Source: Synergistaceae bacterium UBA1358
GTDB lineage: Bacteria; Synergistota; Synergistia; Synergistales; Synergistaceae
DNA: 26,954 nt
Assembly (NCBI GenBank): GCA_002306075.1
Contig: DBRW01000019.1
Coordinates: forward strand, 1-26,954
Direction: 5' to 3'
This document shows, one piece after another, positions 7,062-14,729 of the stretch. Under the pieces are notes generated by a model. The model made no database searches and was not told the DNA's origin. It saw only the letters and a list, made by a program, of their open reading frames with translations. The stretch's first letter is position 1. Every line of letters starts with the position of its first letter. Both the position numbers and the translations under genes were made by a program.

Positions 7062-8936
7062 ATGTCACAAAATATCGAGAAGCATGAATTCCAAAGCGAA
7101 GCCAGACAGGTCCTGGAACTGATGATCAACTCCGTCTACTCCAACCCGGATATATTTCTGCGGGAACTCATATCAAACGCCTCCGACGCGCTCGACAAAC
7201 TGCGGATAGAGCGTCTGAGCAACGCAGAGCTCCCGGATCCGGCAAAAGAGGGCGAGATAAGGGTAATTACAGATCGGAGTGCCAAGACGCTCACCGTCAG
7301 CGACAACGGCATCGGAATGGACAGGGACGAACTTGTATCATACCTCGGCACTATCGCAAGGAGCGGTACAAAGGAATTCGTTAAGGCAATGCAGGAAGCG
7401 GCCTCCTCAAACAACGGCTCTCTCATCGGCCAGTTCGGCGTCGGTTTTTATTCCAGTTTCATAGCGGCGGACAAAGTCACAGTAGAAACAAAGAAAGCCG
7501 GTTCAGATAAAAGCTGGATATGGGAATCGGAAGGCAGGGGCACATATACCATAAGCGAAGCCGACCGTGATGCAAACGGCACATCCGTTACACTCCACAT
7601 AAAGGAGAAAGATAAGGACGACGGATCCTCAAAAGATTACCTCTCCGAGTGGACCCTAAGAAGCATAATAAAGCAGTATTCAGACTTCGTTACCTATCCG
7701 ATATACATTGAAGACAGATCAAAGAAGAAGGAAGAGAAAGAAGAACCCGCCAACTCTATGAAGGCTCTCTGGACAAGGCCTGAGAGCGAGGTAAGCGAAG
7801 ACGAGTACAAAGAATTCTACCGCCACCTCACACACGACTGGGAAGACCCGATCGAACGCATCAGCTACAAGGCAGAAGGGTCAAGTGAATTTCGCGCTCT
7901 GCTCTATATACCGTCCCGTCCCCCGTTCGACCTGTTCTTCCAGAACGGCAAGCATGGGGTACAGCTCTACATACGCCGCGTATTCATACTGAACGACTGC
8001 CGCGATCTGATCCCCGAATATCTACGGTTCATCAAAGGAGTCGTCGATTCGGAGGACCTGCCGCTCAACATTTCGCGCGAGATACTCCAGCAGGACAGGC
8101 AGACCGCCATGATAAAAAACAACATTACACGTAAAGTACTTGACGTGCTGAAAAAAATGAAGACCGACCGCCCGGATGACTACAGCAAGTTCTGGCAGAT
8201 CTTCGGAATGGTCTTAAAGGAAGGCATAATTTCGGACACAAAGAACCGGGAACAGATAATGAAATTGTGCCTCCTTGACAGTTCCAAAGGCGACAAGACC
8301 ACTCTGGAGGAATATGTTTCAAGGATGGCGGAAGGGCAGAAGAACATATACTACATCACAGGAGGACCTGTCAAAAATCTTAAGGCATCACCAAAGATCG
8401 AAGGATTTAAAAAGAAAAACATCGAGGTCCTGCTGCTGGGCGATGCCATTGACGAAATATGGGTAAACCACGCAGGGAAGTTCGGGGACTATGAGTTCGT
8501 ATCCGTCTCTCAGGAAGATATCGACCTTCCGGAAGGGAACGGATTCGACAGCACAGATGACAGCAAAGAACTTGAAAAGACGGGATTCGTCTCAAAACTG
8601 AAAGAATCGCTGGCCGACATGGTCGAGGATGTCAAGATATCGACAAGGCTCGTAGACTCCCCCGCATGTTTCGTCCAGAAGGGCGACCCCATCTCTCCCC
8701 AGATGCGGAGCTTCTTCCGGAGCATGGGACAGGAAGTACCGGAGGAAAAGAAGGTGCTTGAGGTGAACCCGGCGCATCCTCTTATCAAAAAGATCGCTAA
8801 GGAGACGGAAAAGGGAGAGGCCGATGCAGCGGAATGGGCAAATGTCCTCATGGGCCTTGCGTCGATCTGCGAAGGCGAACCCGTCGAGGACGGCAGGAAA
8901 TTCACGAGGCTTTTGACGAAATTGCTTGAAAAGTGA
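7062..8936 (+). CDS. htpG: HtpG chaperone (bacterial Hsp90)
   Basis: A dimeric ATP-dependent chaperone of the cytoplasm. At 624 residues it has the same length as E. coli HtpG. The GHKL ATPase motifs are all intact: RELISNASDALDKLR (34-48), with the family's catalytic Glu at E35 and Mg-binding Asn at N39; DNGIGM (81-86); and the G-loop GQFGVGF (123-129). The middle domain keeps SREILQQ, and the C-terminal dimerisation domain ends without an MEEVD tail, as expected in bacteria. The start ATG has AGGAGG (7049-7054) upstream. It lies 99 bases after clpB and ends at a strong terminator, so the two chaperone genes are probably partly co-transcribed. Confidence 0.98.
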   Translation: MSQNIEKHEFQSEARQVLELMINSVYSNPDIFLRELISNASDALDKLRIERLSNAELPDPAKEGEIRVITDRSAKTLTVSDNGIGMDRDELVSYLGTIARSGTKEFVKAMQEAASSNNGSLIGQFGVGFYSSFIAADKVTVETKKAGSDKSWIWESEGRGTYTISEADRDANGTSVTLHIKEKDKDDGSSKDYLSEWTLRSIIKQYSDFVTYPIYIEDRSKKKEEKEEPANSMKALWTRPESEVSEDEYKEFYRHLTHDWEDPIERISYKAEGSSEFRALLYIPSRPPFDLFFQNGKHGVQLYIRRVFILNDCRDLIPEYLRFIKGVVDSEDLPLNISREILQQDRQTAMIKNNITRKVLDVLKKMKTDRPDDYSKFWQIFGMVLKEGIISDTKNREQIMKLCLLDSSKGDKTTLEEYVSRMAEGQKNIYYITGGPVKNLKASPKIEGFKKKNIEVLLLGDAIDEIWVNHAGKFGDYEFVSVSQEDIDLPEGNGFDSTDDSKELEKTGFVSKLKESLADMVEDVKISTRLVDSPACFVQKGDPISPQMRSFFRSMGQEVPEEKKVLEVNPAHPLIKKIAKETEKGEADAAEWANVLMGLASICEGEPVEDGRKFTRLLTKLLEK

Positions 8937-8955
8937 TTTTACAAAAATCAGTCAT

Positions 8956-8985
8956 GGCGCCCGGTACATCCAGGGCGCCTTTTTT
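8956..8985 (+). terminator. Rho-independent terminator after htpG
   Basis: GGCGCCC (8956-8962) and GGGCGCC (8973-8979) form a perfect 7-bp stem over a 10-base loop, followed directly by six T residues. It lies 20 bases beyond the htpG stop. Confidence 0.93.
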
Positions 8986-9067
8986 CATGGACATCGAAAC
9001 GTCATGGGAAGATCCAAATGCTGATCTGACATATCAAATAAGCAGTTTTTCCTCGAACCTCGCATTT

Positions 9068-9076
9068 TGATATGAT
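9068..9076 (+). promoter_or_regulatory. Extended -10 promoter for the secreted protein gene
   Basis: TGA-TATGAT matches the extended -10 form TGn-TATAAT. No good -35 box is seen 16-18 bases upstream. The -10 ends only 11 bases before the ATG at 9088, so the mRNA leader would be about 5 bases or less. Confidence 0.45.
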
Positions 9077-9087
9077 AAACTTAGGGC

Positions 9088-9795
9088 ATGAAGAATTTTC
9101 TCTTACTCCTTACAGCAATAATGATATTCGCGGCTTCCCCGTTGTATGCGTTTGAAAAAGCAGTCCCCATGGATTTTATATTTAAGGGCGGTGACTATAA
9201 GGAACGCATTACTATGGTCATCGACGCTCCGCTTTCTGCAAGGGTGGCAGGACCTGACGGATCTCATTTTTACATTGATTTTGCAGGCAGATCCGAACTT
9301 CAGAATACCGAGACTGACGACAACGGGATAGAGACTTATTCAGCAGATCCAAACACCGTGACGATAAGGTCATCTGCTGCTGAAGCCACGGTAGGCAATT
9401 TAACAGCAGGCCTTATATACGAACCTGTCACCTCCTCGCTCGCGTGGTTCATTCGCCCGGCCGGAGCCGAAGGGACGGAACAAATGTGGACGGAAGAACT
9501 TAGCGAGAGTGAATATCAGTTCATAGGATTCCAGACCACCATTACGGCTGATGTCGGGACAAACGCAGTCCTTGTGCAGTATACCGGCTATCTTCCCGAA
9601 TCAAATGAAATAGTTCTGGAGGTCACCGATGCAGATGGCGCTGAAATACTGACACGGAAGCTGATCAGGGTCGATGATATCCCGGGATACTTCCAGATCC
9701 CCGGAGGAGGCATCCTTGCCATTGAAAGTGCGGAGGACTCTGACGGCATCAGGGTCATCAGCTATGAGTGGGTGAAGGGACCTCCTCTTTGGTGA
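9088..9795 (+). CDS. Secreted protein of unknown function
   Basis: I do not recognise this family. The 235-residue product begins with a clear Sec signal peptide: a short basic start (MKN), a hydrophobic core of about 15 residues, and a likely cleavage after SPLYA near residue 21. The mature part is acidic, cysteine-free and beta-rich in appearance, with alternating hydrophobic residues and many Gly and Asp turns, which would suit a periplasmic beta-sandwich domain (inference). There are no membrane segments or lipobox. No convincing Shine-Dalgarno sequence precedes the ATG; AGGG is too close. With the -10 box so near, the message may be almost leaderless. It stands alone between the htpG terminator and a 300-base gap. 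Confidence 0.75.
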   Translation: MKNFLLLLTAIMIFAASPLYAFEKAVPMDFIFKGGDYKERITMVIDAPLSARVAGPDGSHFYIDFAGRSELQNTETDDNGIETYSADPNTVTIRSSAAEATVGNLTAGLIYEPVTSSLAWFIRPAGAEGTEQMWTEELSESEYQFIGFQTTITADVGTNAVLVQYTGYLPESNEIVLEVTDADGAEILTRKLIRVDDIPGYFQIPGGGILAIESAEDSDGIRVISYEWVKGPPLW

Positions 9796-10132
9796 CCGTA
9801 TTGCTCAGTACGGCATTTGCGGCCGTTCAAACCGCGTAAAATATCGGCTGGATCCCACGGAAATCCTCAGAAACGGCCTCTTGGCCTTTTCAATGACTTA
9901 CGGTCAGGCAAGACGGCCGGTCATTTTTTTCATTCCCTTCAACATTGACTAAGACGCCCTCCTAAAGAAAAGATCTTTTTTGTAATATCTTTGCACCATA
10001 CTTCTTCGTTTATGGCGAATGTTTGCCTGTATCTTGCCGACACCTTGCGGTCGCTTGACCGCAATTACGTAGTATAATACTCACTTATACTATACTGTGC
10101 TAAATCAACATCACTGCAAAGGAGAAATCCAT
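9796..10132 (+). other. Intergenic region with hairpins before the DUF1015 gene
   Basis: This stretch has no convincing gene. CCGTA/TACGG (9796-9800 and 9809-9813) forms a small hairpin just after the preceding stop. A GGCC-TCTT-GGCC-TTTT unit near 9880 could be a weak terminator, and a run of T follows GACGGCCGGTCA near 9920. At 10045-10064 a perfect 8-bp inverted repeat TTGCGGTC/GACCGCAA with a 4-base loop sits just ahead of TATAAT (10073-10078), a likely -10 box. Two further TATACT boxes follow at 10086 and 10091. No well-spaced -35 is seen. Confidence 0.55.
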
Positions 10133-11374
10133 ATGAAGCCTTGTTTTATGCCTGCAGACATATTGCTGCCCAATGAAAACATCGAGATGGAAAAGTGGGC
10201 TGTTATAGCTTGTGATCAGTACACGAGCCAGCCCGAATACTGGGATAAGGTCACAGAGACAGTCGGCACTTCCGCATCCGCCCTTAACATCGTATTCCCC
10301 GAGGTCTTCCTTGGAAAAGATGACGGCAGCAGGATCGAGAATATATGCGCAGCGATGAAGGAATACCTGGAAAACGGAACATTGAGCCAGGCGGTATCCA
10401 ACGGTTTTATCCTCGTTGAGCGAGAAGTCGGACACGGAACGAGGACCGGGCTTCTCGGTGTGATAGACCTTGAAGAGTACGACTACTCCCCCGGCTCGAA
10501 AAAACAGATCAGGGCCACTGAGGGGACTGTGCTCTCCAGGATACCCCCCAGAGTCAGGATAAGGGAGAACGCTGAGCTCGAATGTCCCCACGTAATGCTC
10601 CTGATCGACGACCCGGAGAAAAAGCTTATCGAACCTCTGGCCGCGCAAAAAGCTGACCTGAGGAAGTTATATGACTTTGACCTCATGCTCGGTAGCGGCA
10701 GCATAAAAGGTTATGCTATAGAAGGAGAGAGGGCAAAGTCACTGGCGGCGCTTATTTCGCAAATGCAGTCCGAATGCAGCACGTTCTTCCTCGCTGCCGG
10801 TGACGGGAACCATTCTCTTGCTACGGCAAAGACATGCTGGGAGAAGATAAAAGCCGGGCTGAGCAAAGACGAGAAAAAATCGCATCCGGCAAGGTTCTCC
10901 CTCGTCGAGGTCATCAACCTCCATGATGACTCACTCAACTTCGAACCTATACACAGGGTGATCGAAGACTTTGACTGCCCGGCGGTCATTGAAGCATTCC
11001 ACAGATACCTTAAGGAAAATGCTCTGACAGCCGAAACGGGTGACGACGTGACATTTGTCGGTCCCAAAGGTGAAAGCATGTCCTTCTCTCTCGGCGGACT
11101 TGACGGAAGGCTTCCTATCGATGCGGTCCAGAGATTTCTTGACGAACTTACCAAAAACGCCCCGGAAAAACTCGACTACATCCACGGCGACAACCATGTG
11201 ACTGAGCTGGTAAAGAAGAAAAAAGCGACGGGCATCCTTCTGAGATCTATAGACAAATCGACCCTGTTCCCCGGCATAGCCGCAGGCGGAGTCCTGCCCA
11301 GAAAGACCTTCTCGATCGGACACGCGGATGAAAAGAGATTTTACATCGAATGCAGAAGGATAAAGAAAGGGTAA
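10133..11374 (+). CDS. DUF1015 family protein
   Basis: A 413-residue cytoplasmic protein that I assign to the uncharacterised DUF1015 family from its overall pattern. The N-terminus has PADILLPNENIEMEKWAVIACDQYTS spread over residues 8-33. The middle has IRATEGTVLSRIPPR (about 126-140) and the conserved GDGNHSLATAK (223-233). The length is normal for the family. No biochemical role is established that I can name; the GDGNHS segment looks like a polar active-site or binding loop (inference). The frame is open from a GTG at 10097, but the ATG at 10133 has AAGGAG 8 bases upstream and gives the expected start. The gene is single, with no clear terminator before the structured element at 11458. 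Confidence 0.88.
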   Translation: MKPCFMPADILLPNENIEMEKWAVIACDQYTSQPEYWDKVTETVGTSASALNIVFPEVFLGKDDGSRIENICAAMKEYLENGTLSQAVSNGFILVEREVGHGTRTGLLGVIDLEEYDYSPGSKKQIRATEGTVLSRIPPRVRIRENAELECPHVMLLIDDPEKKLIEPLAAQKADLRKLYDFDLMLGSGSIKGYAIEGERAKSLAALISQMQSECSTFFLAAGDGNHSLATAKTCWEKIKAGLSKDEKKSHPARFSLVEVINLHDDSLNFEPIHRVIEDFDCPAVIEAFHRYLKENALTAETGDDVTFVGPKGESMSFSLGGLDGRLPIDAVQRFLDELTKNAPEKLDYIHGDNHVTELVKKKKATGILLRSIDKSTLFPGIAAGGVLPRKTFSIGHADEKRFYIECRRIKKG

Positions 11375-11457
11375 TGCCTGAACGCGGAATACGACGGTTT
11401 GCCCACCGATTACCAATTGGTTGTCCGCTTAAATACATATAGTTTTTCGTCCCGACA

Positions 11458-11586
11458 GGAATTAAGGTAGATTGGAGATGATAGCGACGCAACGCACAGT
11501 GGAGACTTCCGAAGGCGTATTGGACATACGCCAAGGGAAGGCTCCGCAAACGCTGCTAAGCTAGCGCTTCAAGATGCCTTAATTCC
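11458..11586. repeat. Structured intergenic element with terminal inverted repeats
   Basis: GGAATTAAGG (11458-11467) and CCTTAATTCC (11577-11586) are a perfect 10-bp terminal inverted repeat, extendable to 12 with one wobble. Inside, 11501-11545 folds into a long hairpin: GGAG/CTCC, an A/G mismatch, CTTCC/GGAAG, a symmetric GAA/AAG internal loop, then GGCGTAT/ATACGCC closing a 5-base loop. The remaining arms (AGCG, CGCT, GCTAAGCTAGC) could complete a multi-branch fold. It may be a small non-autonomous mobile or REP-like element, or an expressed RNA. It shares no recognised family signature with 6S RNA, SRP RNA or tmRNA. Confidence 0.6.
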
Positions 11587-11628
11587 CAATCAATACGTTG
11601 AGGTGAGGGAGCATTGCATGGTGCTAAG

Positions 11629-13272
11629 TCAGTGCCGCTCTAAATCCCAATTACCGGCAGCAATGCTGCTAAAATTCCGATACGTCACATTAGCCTCTCC
11701 GCCCCTGATCGGGCTCACGAATTTCCTGAGAGTATAATCTACCCTTTGCCCGGGGCTGCCGCCGTTCCTGCTGTATTTAGCGGCCAAAGATGCACAGAAT
11801 CTGATCGCCTTGTCTCTCTCTTCTTCTGTGGGAGTTGACGTGAATCTTAATATCACATGAGAACCCGGTACCCCCCGGGCATGGAACCATATGTCGCCAG
11901 GGGAGGCCAGCTTGAATGTCACGTACCTGTTCCCCCTGGAAGACAGCCCGGCAAAGACCAGCGCGTATCCGAGATCGAATCTCTTGTGCGGAGGGAGCGG
12001 AGCTGCAGTTTTTTTTCTGCCGTTCTTAGGATTTTTGACAACTTTTATCCCGAGCTCCTCTTCGACAAGGGCGAGGGACTCCGGATCATCCATGGACATA
12101 ACTATGGCATACTGCTCTCTAAGATCGTCGAGCTCTTCCTTTACCTTGGCTAAGATCTTCACTGCACGCTCCCGGGCAGAGATGATCTTTTTATACTTCG
12201 CATAATAGGAAGCGGCATTTTTTGCTGCGGAGAGCCTTGGATCGAGGGGGACAGTATCCCTTATCTCATTGCCATCTCCGTCCCAGTATGTCACAGAGGC
12301 CTCCCGGGCTCCCGGAGTTATCTGCCATGAATTTGCGACAAGAGCATCTCCGTATTTTTTATACTTATCTGCATCCTCTTCGTAAAGAAGCTTTTCGATG
12401 TCTTTTATCTGCCTTTCCCGTCTCACTATTTCACGCCGGATCTGATCTGTCACGGCCTTTCGCCTTCTTTGTATCGAAACATCTGCGATCGGACTCATAA
12501 CGGTCAGGTGCCCCGTATCAGAGACTGCGGCATCAGGCAGGGGAGATGCTCCTTCCAGCAGTTCCGGCAGCACGGTAAGATAGTTTTTGATCTTCTGCGG
12601 AGTATAGAGGGATGTATCCGTTTCGTTTTTGTAAAAACCATCCAGCAGTCGGGCAGCCCTTTCAACTTCTACCTCCGAGAGTTTTTCCAGAAGCTTTTTC
12701 CCAAAACCGGCGACAGATCTTAACGTATCAGATGTTGGATCTCTCAGCCAGTCCTCCAGCGGAATGCCGTTGAACTCCGGCGGCATCGAATAATGATGCC
12801 CCGGCAGAACAGAGCGGAACCTGTTATCTGCCGGATGTATATGCTTTGCGGTCTCCAGTATCGTCTCGTTTTCATCAGTGAAGATCAGGTTGCTGTAACG
12901 CTCCATCATCTCAAGAGTCAGATGCCTCGTATTCGAAAATCCAGCGCCTATTATTTTTGTAAACGTCAGCCTTATGATCCTGTCCCTGTTCAGTTGGCAC
13001 ACACCGGTAAGCTCAGCCCCGGAAATACTGCTTTTTAGCGCGTTGACTATCGGCGGAGTCTGCTTGGAACCTGCGAGGAGTTCCTTTTTCTCTTTCTCGG
13101 AGATAACTGCTATCCCGCAGTTCTGCGATCCCCATGAAAGCAAAAGGACAGTTCCCCCAAAGACAGAGACAGCCACCCAGCTGTCCCCGCCCTCAAGCTT
13201 CTGGACTCTTTTCCCCATATGTTTTTCCAGATCTCTGCTCCAGATCCAGACAAGCTCAGGCCCGAAAGAGAT
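11629..13272 (-). CDS. rqcH: NFACT family protein, RqcH-like ribosome quality-control factor
   Basis: In the known family, RqcH binds stalled 50S subunits and adds C-terminal alanine tails to the nascent chain. The N-terminal NFACT domain has an LNRDRIIRLTFTK segment and HLTLEMMERYSNLIFTD. A long central coiled coil follows, then the C-terminal NFACT-R domain with DIWFHARGVPGSHVILR. The first ATG (13218) is not a good start: it lacks a Shine-Dalgarno sequence and cuts off the conserved first helix. The same frame upstream encodes SFGPELVWIWSRDLEK, which matches the usual beginning. An ATC codon at 13272 sits where the initiator Met should be, 8 bases after AAGGGGG, giving 547 residues. No ATG, GTG or TTG occurs in frame there. 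The last residues, NWDLERH, come from repeat-like DNA. Confidence 0.85.
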   Translation of the reverse strand: MSFGPELVWIWSRDLEKHMGKRVQKLEGGDSWVAVSVFGGTVLLLSWGSQNCGIAVISEKEKKELLAGSKQTPPIVNALKSSISGAELTGVCQLNRDRIIRLTFTKIIGAGFSNTRHLTLEMMERYSNLIFTDENETILETAKHIHPADNRFRSVLPGHHYSMPPEFNGIPLEDWLRDPTSDTLRSVAGFGKKLLEKLSEVEVERAARLLDGFYKNETDTSLYTPQKIKNYLTVLPELLEGASPLPDAAVSDTGHLTVMSPIADVSIQRRRKAVTDQIRREIVRRERQIKDIEKLLYEEDADKYKKYGDALVANSWQITPGAREASVTYWDGDGNEIRDTVPLDPRLSAAKNAASYYAKYKKIISARERAVKILAKVKEELDDLREQYAIVMSMDDPESLALVEEELGIKVVKNPKNGRKKTAAPLPPHKRFDLGYALVFAGLSSRGNRYVTFKLASPGDIWFHARGVPGSHVILRFTSTPTEEERDKAIRFCASLAAKYSRNGGSPGQRVDYTLRKFVSPIRGGEANVTYRNFSSIAAGNWDLERH

Positions 13273-13313
13273 GGGTAAGACCCCCTTGATGCTTACAGAT
13301 TTATCAAAGCATT

Positions 13314-13322
13314 AATATAACA
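13314..13322 (-). promoter_or_regulatory. Extended -10 promoter of the NFACT gene
   Basis: Minus strand TGT-TATATT is an extended -10 box; the -35 region is poor. The leader would be about 35 bases to the ATC at 13272 and about 90 to the ATG at 13218. An inverted repeat ATGCTT/AAGCAT (13307-13312 and 13289-13294) lies in the leader, directly before the AAGGGGG ribosome binding site. Confidence 0.5.
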
Positions 13323-13349
13323 TAATTGGGATAAGGGCGTTGGTGAAAC

Positions 13350-13368
13350 TGCCGGAAAACCGCCGGCG
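13350..13368 (+). repeat. REP-like palindromic unit, copy 1
   Basis: The 19-base unit TGCCGGAAAACCGCCGGCG differs by one base from the minus-strand sequence at 19985-20003. It is GC-rich and partly self-complementary, with an AAAA loop. A wider hairpin CTGCCG/CGGCAG (13349-13354 and 13367-13372) encloses it. Both copies lie in non-coding gaps. Confidence 0.6.
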
Positions 13369-13382
13369 GCAGGTGGAGAATT

Positions 13383-13533
13383 GCCTGACTAAGTCAGGCG
13401 GTAAATAAAAGTTTTTTTATCGTCTCCCCCTAGTGTTTCTATAGGGGGTCCGGTGGCTCCAGATGCTTGCCATCACTAAATCTGTGGATCATAAAAACAA
13501 AGCCGCTCGATTCCCGATTGAAGCATTCGGGAA
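13383..13533. repeat. Cluster of three short palindromes
   Basis: Three perfect inverted repeats lie close together: GCCTGACT/AGTCAGGC (13383-13399), CCCCCTA/TAGGGGG with a 9-base loop (13426-13432 and 13442-13448), and TTCCCGA/TCGGGAA with a 9-base loop (13511-13517 and 13527-13533). None is followed by a proper T-run in either direction, although a TTTTTTT lies between the first two. They make up much of the 400-base gap before rluD, which holds no convincing gene. Confidence 0.55.
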
Positions 13534-13571
13534 CGACGAAATAAGATCCGCCCTTAAAAGATTTTTCAACC

Positions 13572-13669
13572 GCTCAGCTATTGCTCAGCAATGCTCAGCG
13601 ACGGCTCAGCCGCCTTTTCACAATTGCTTCCCCACTGCTTCACGGCGATGTGATCGTCGCTTCACGCGG
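13572..13669. repeat. Short tandem repeat: GCTCAGC x4 then GCTTCACG x2
   Basis: GCTCAGC occurs at 13572, 13583, 13593 and 13604, spaced 11, 10 and 11 bases apart, about one helical turn. GCTTCACG follows at 13637 and 13659. On the minus strand the first motif reads GCTGAGC, the same as the array after dgkA. The region lies downstream of rluD. Confidence 0.75.
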
Positions 13670-13729
13670 TATTTTCATGCCGCACTTCGCCATGGTACTT
13701 GTACTAAATTAGCACCGGCAGATCCCAAT

Positions 13730-14719
13730 TTACTTATTGAAGATGTCTTTTAGAACATCAGCCAGTTCACGCGGTAGTGGTGCGCGGAAGGCCATCTTCT
13801 CTTTCGAACGGGGATGCTCAAAACATAACTTCCATGAATGGAGAAAGACCCTGTCCTCCGCAAAGGGAGAAGGTCTGGACGGGGCGTAGGTCCTGTCGCC
13901 TACAAGGGGACATTTTATCGCGGCCATGTGGACCCTTATCTGGTGGGTGCGGCCTGTGTGGAGGCGGCATCTTAAAAGGGTACGGCCATTGCTGCTCCAG
14001 ATTGACTCATAGTCTGTCCGCGCATCCCTGCCTTCTTCGGTTACCGCCATTTTCAGCTTGTTGTAAGGATCCCTGCCTACAGGGTAGCGGATCTCACCCT
14101 TCGGAGAGGGAGGCGTACCCCAACACAGTGCGAGATACTCCTTTTCGACACGTCTGGCTTTGAAATCCCGGAAGAGACCTTCCTGTGCCAGTCCGTTCCT
14201 TGCAACTACCATAAGACCTGACGTTGTGGCGTCAAGCCTGTGGACGATACCGGGACGCTTGACGCCGTTAAGGCTGCCGATGTCCGGGTATCTGTAGAGG
14301 AGACCGTGGACGAGGGTCCCGGTCCAGTGGCCGGGGGCGGGGTGCACTACAAGGCCGGCCGGTTTGTTTATCACTATTATATCGGTGTCTGAATAGAGCT
14401 CTTCGAATGGGATATCCTCGGGTTCGAGATCCAGGGTCTCTTCGGGAGGGACCGAGACAGTTATCACGTCTCCTGTTCCGACTTTTATCGAGGGTTTGAT
14501 CCTCCTCTCGGGCAGAAGAGATGTCCTGCCTTCCTTTATTAATTTCTGTGAGAAGCCCCTGCTAAGCCCAAGCTGCCTTGAGATGACAAAGTCAAGCCTA
14601 TGGCCGGACATTTCCTCAGTTACAGAGAACGTCTCTTTTACGGAAACATTTTCCAGAGGGCTTTCCTCCTCATAGAAAAAGAGGGAAGAGGTCTCCCTCT
14701 CCCCCGATTTGTTGGTCAT
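13730..14719 (-). CDS. rluD: RluD-type 23S rRNA pseudouridine synthase
   Basis: A pseudouridine synthase of the RluA/RluD family that isomerises uridines in 23S rRNA. The S4-like RNA-binding domain occupies about residues 28-75 (HRLDFVISRQLGLSRGFSQKLIKEG). The catalytic motif is GIVHRLDATTSG with the nucleophile Asp at D163, and RLHTGRTHQIRVH follows. A late K-P-x-G-L-x-V-H-P segment (119-127) is typical of the family. The frame extends upstream into ileS, but the ATG at 14719 starts 10 bases after the ileS stop and gives 329 residues, close to E. coli RluD. An ATG at 14746, overlapping ileS, is a less likely alternative. The exact target uridines (1911/1915/1917 for RluD) are inferred from family only. 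Confidence 0.9.
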   Translation of the reverse strand: MTNKSGERETSSLFFYEEESPLENVSVKETFSVTEEMSGHRLDFVISRQLGLSRGFSQKLIKEGRTSLLPERRIKPSIKVGTGDVITVSVPPEETLDLEPEDIPFEELYSDTDIIVINKPAGLVVHPAPGHWTGTLVHGLLYRYPDIGSLNGVKRPGIVHRLDATTSGLMVVARNGLAQEGLFRDFKARRVEKEYLALCWGTPPSPKGEIRYPVGRDPYNKLKMAVTEEGRDARTDYESIWSSNGRTLLRCRLHTGRTHQIRVHMAAIKCPLVGDRTYAPSRPSPFAEDRVFLHSWKLCFEHPRSKEKMAFRAPLPRELADVLKDIFNK

Positions 14720-14729
14720 TTCTTTCCCG

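Noticed and set aside
11458..11586. 6S RNA, tmRNA or SRP RNA
   Set aside because: No central open bubble of 6S, no tRNA-like end or tag frame, and no SRP GGAA tetraloop helix 8 pattern; only a generic structured or repeat element can be supported.
13572..13610. CRISPR array
   Set aside because: Repeat units are only 7 bases with 3-4 base gaps; no spacers and no cas genes.
13463..13753. 96-codon plus-strand frame after the NFACT promoter
   Set aside because: It runs through the palindromes and the GCTCAGC array and into the rluD 3' end; the translated repeats (AQQCSATAQ) show it is non-coding repeat DNA.
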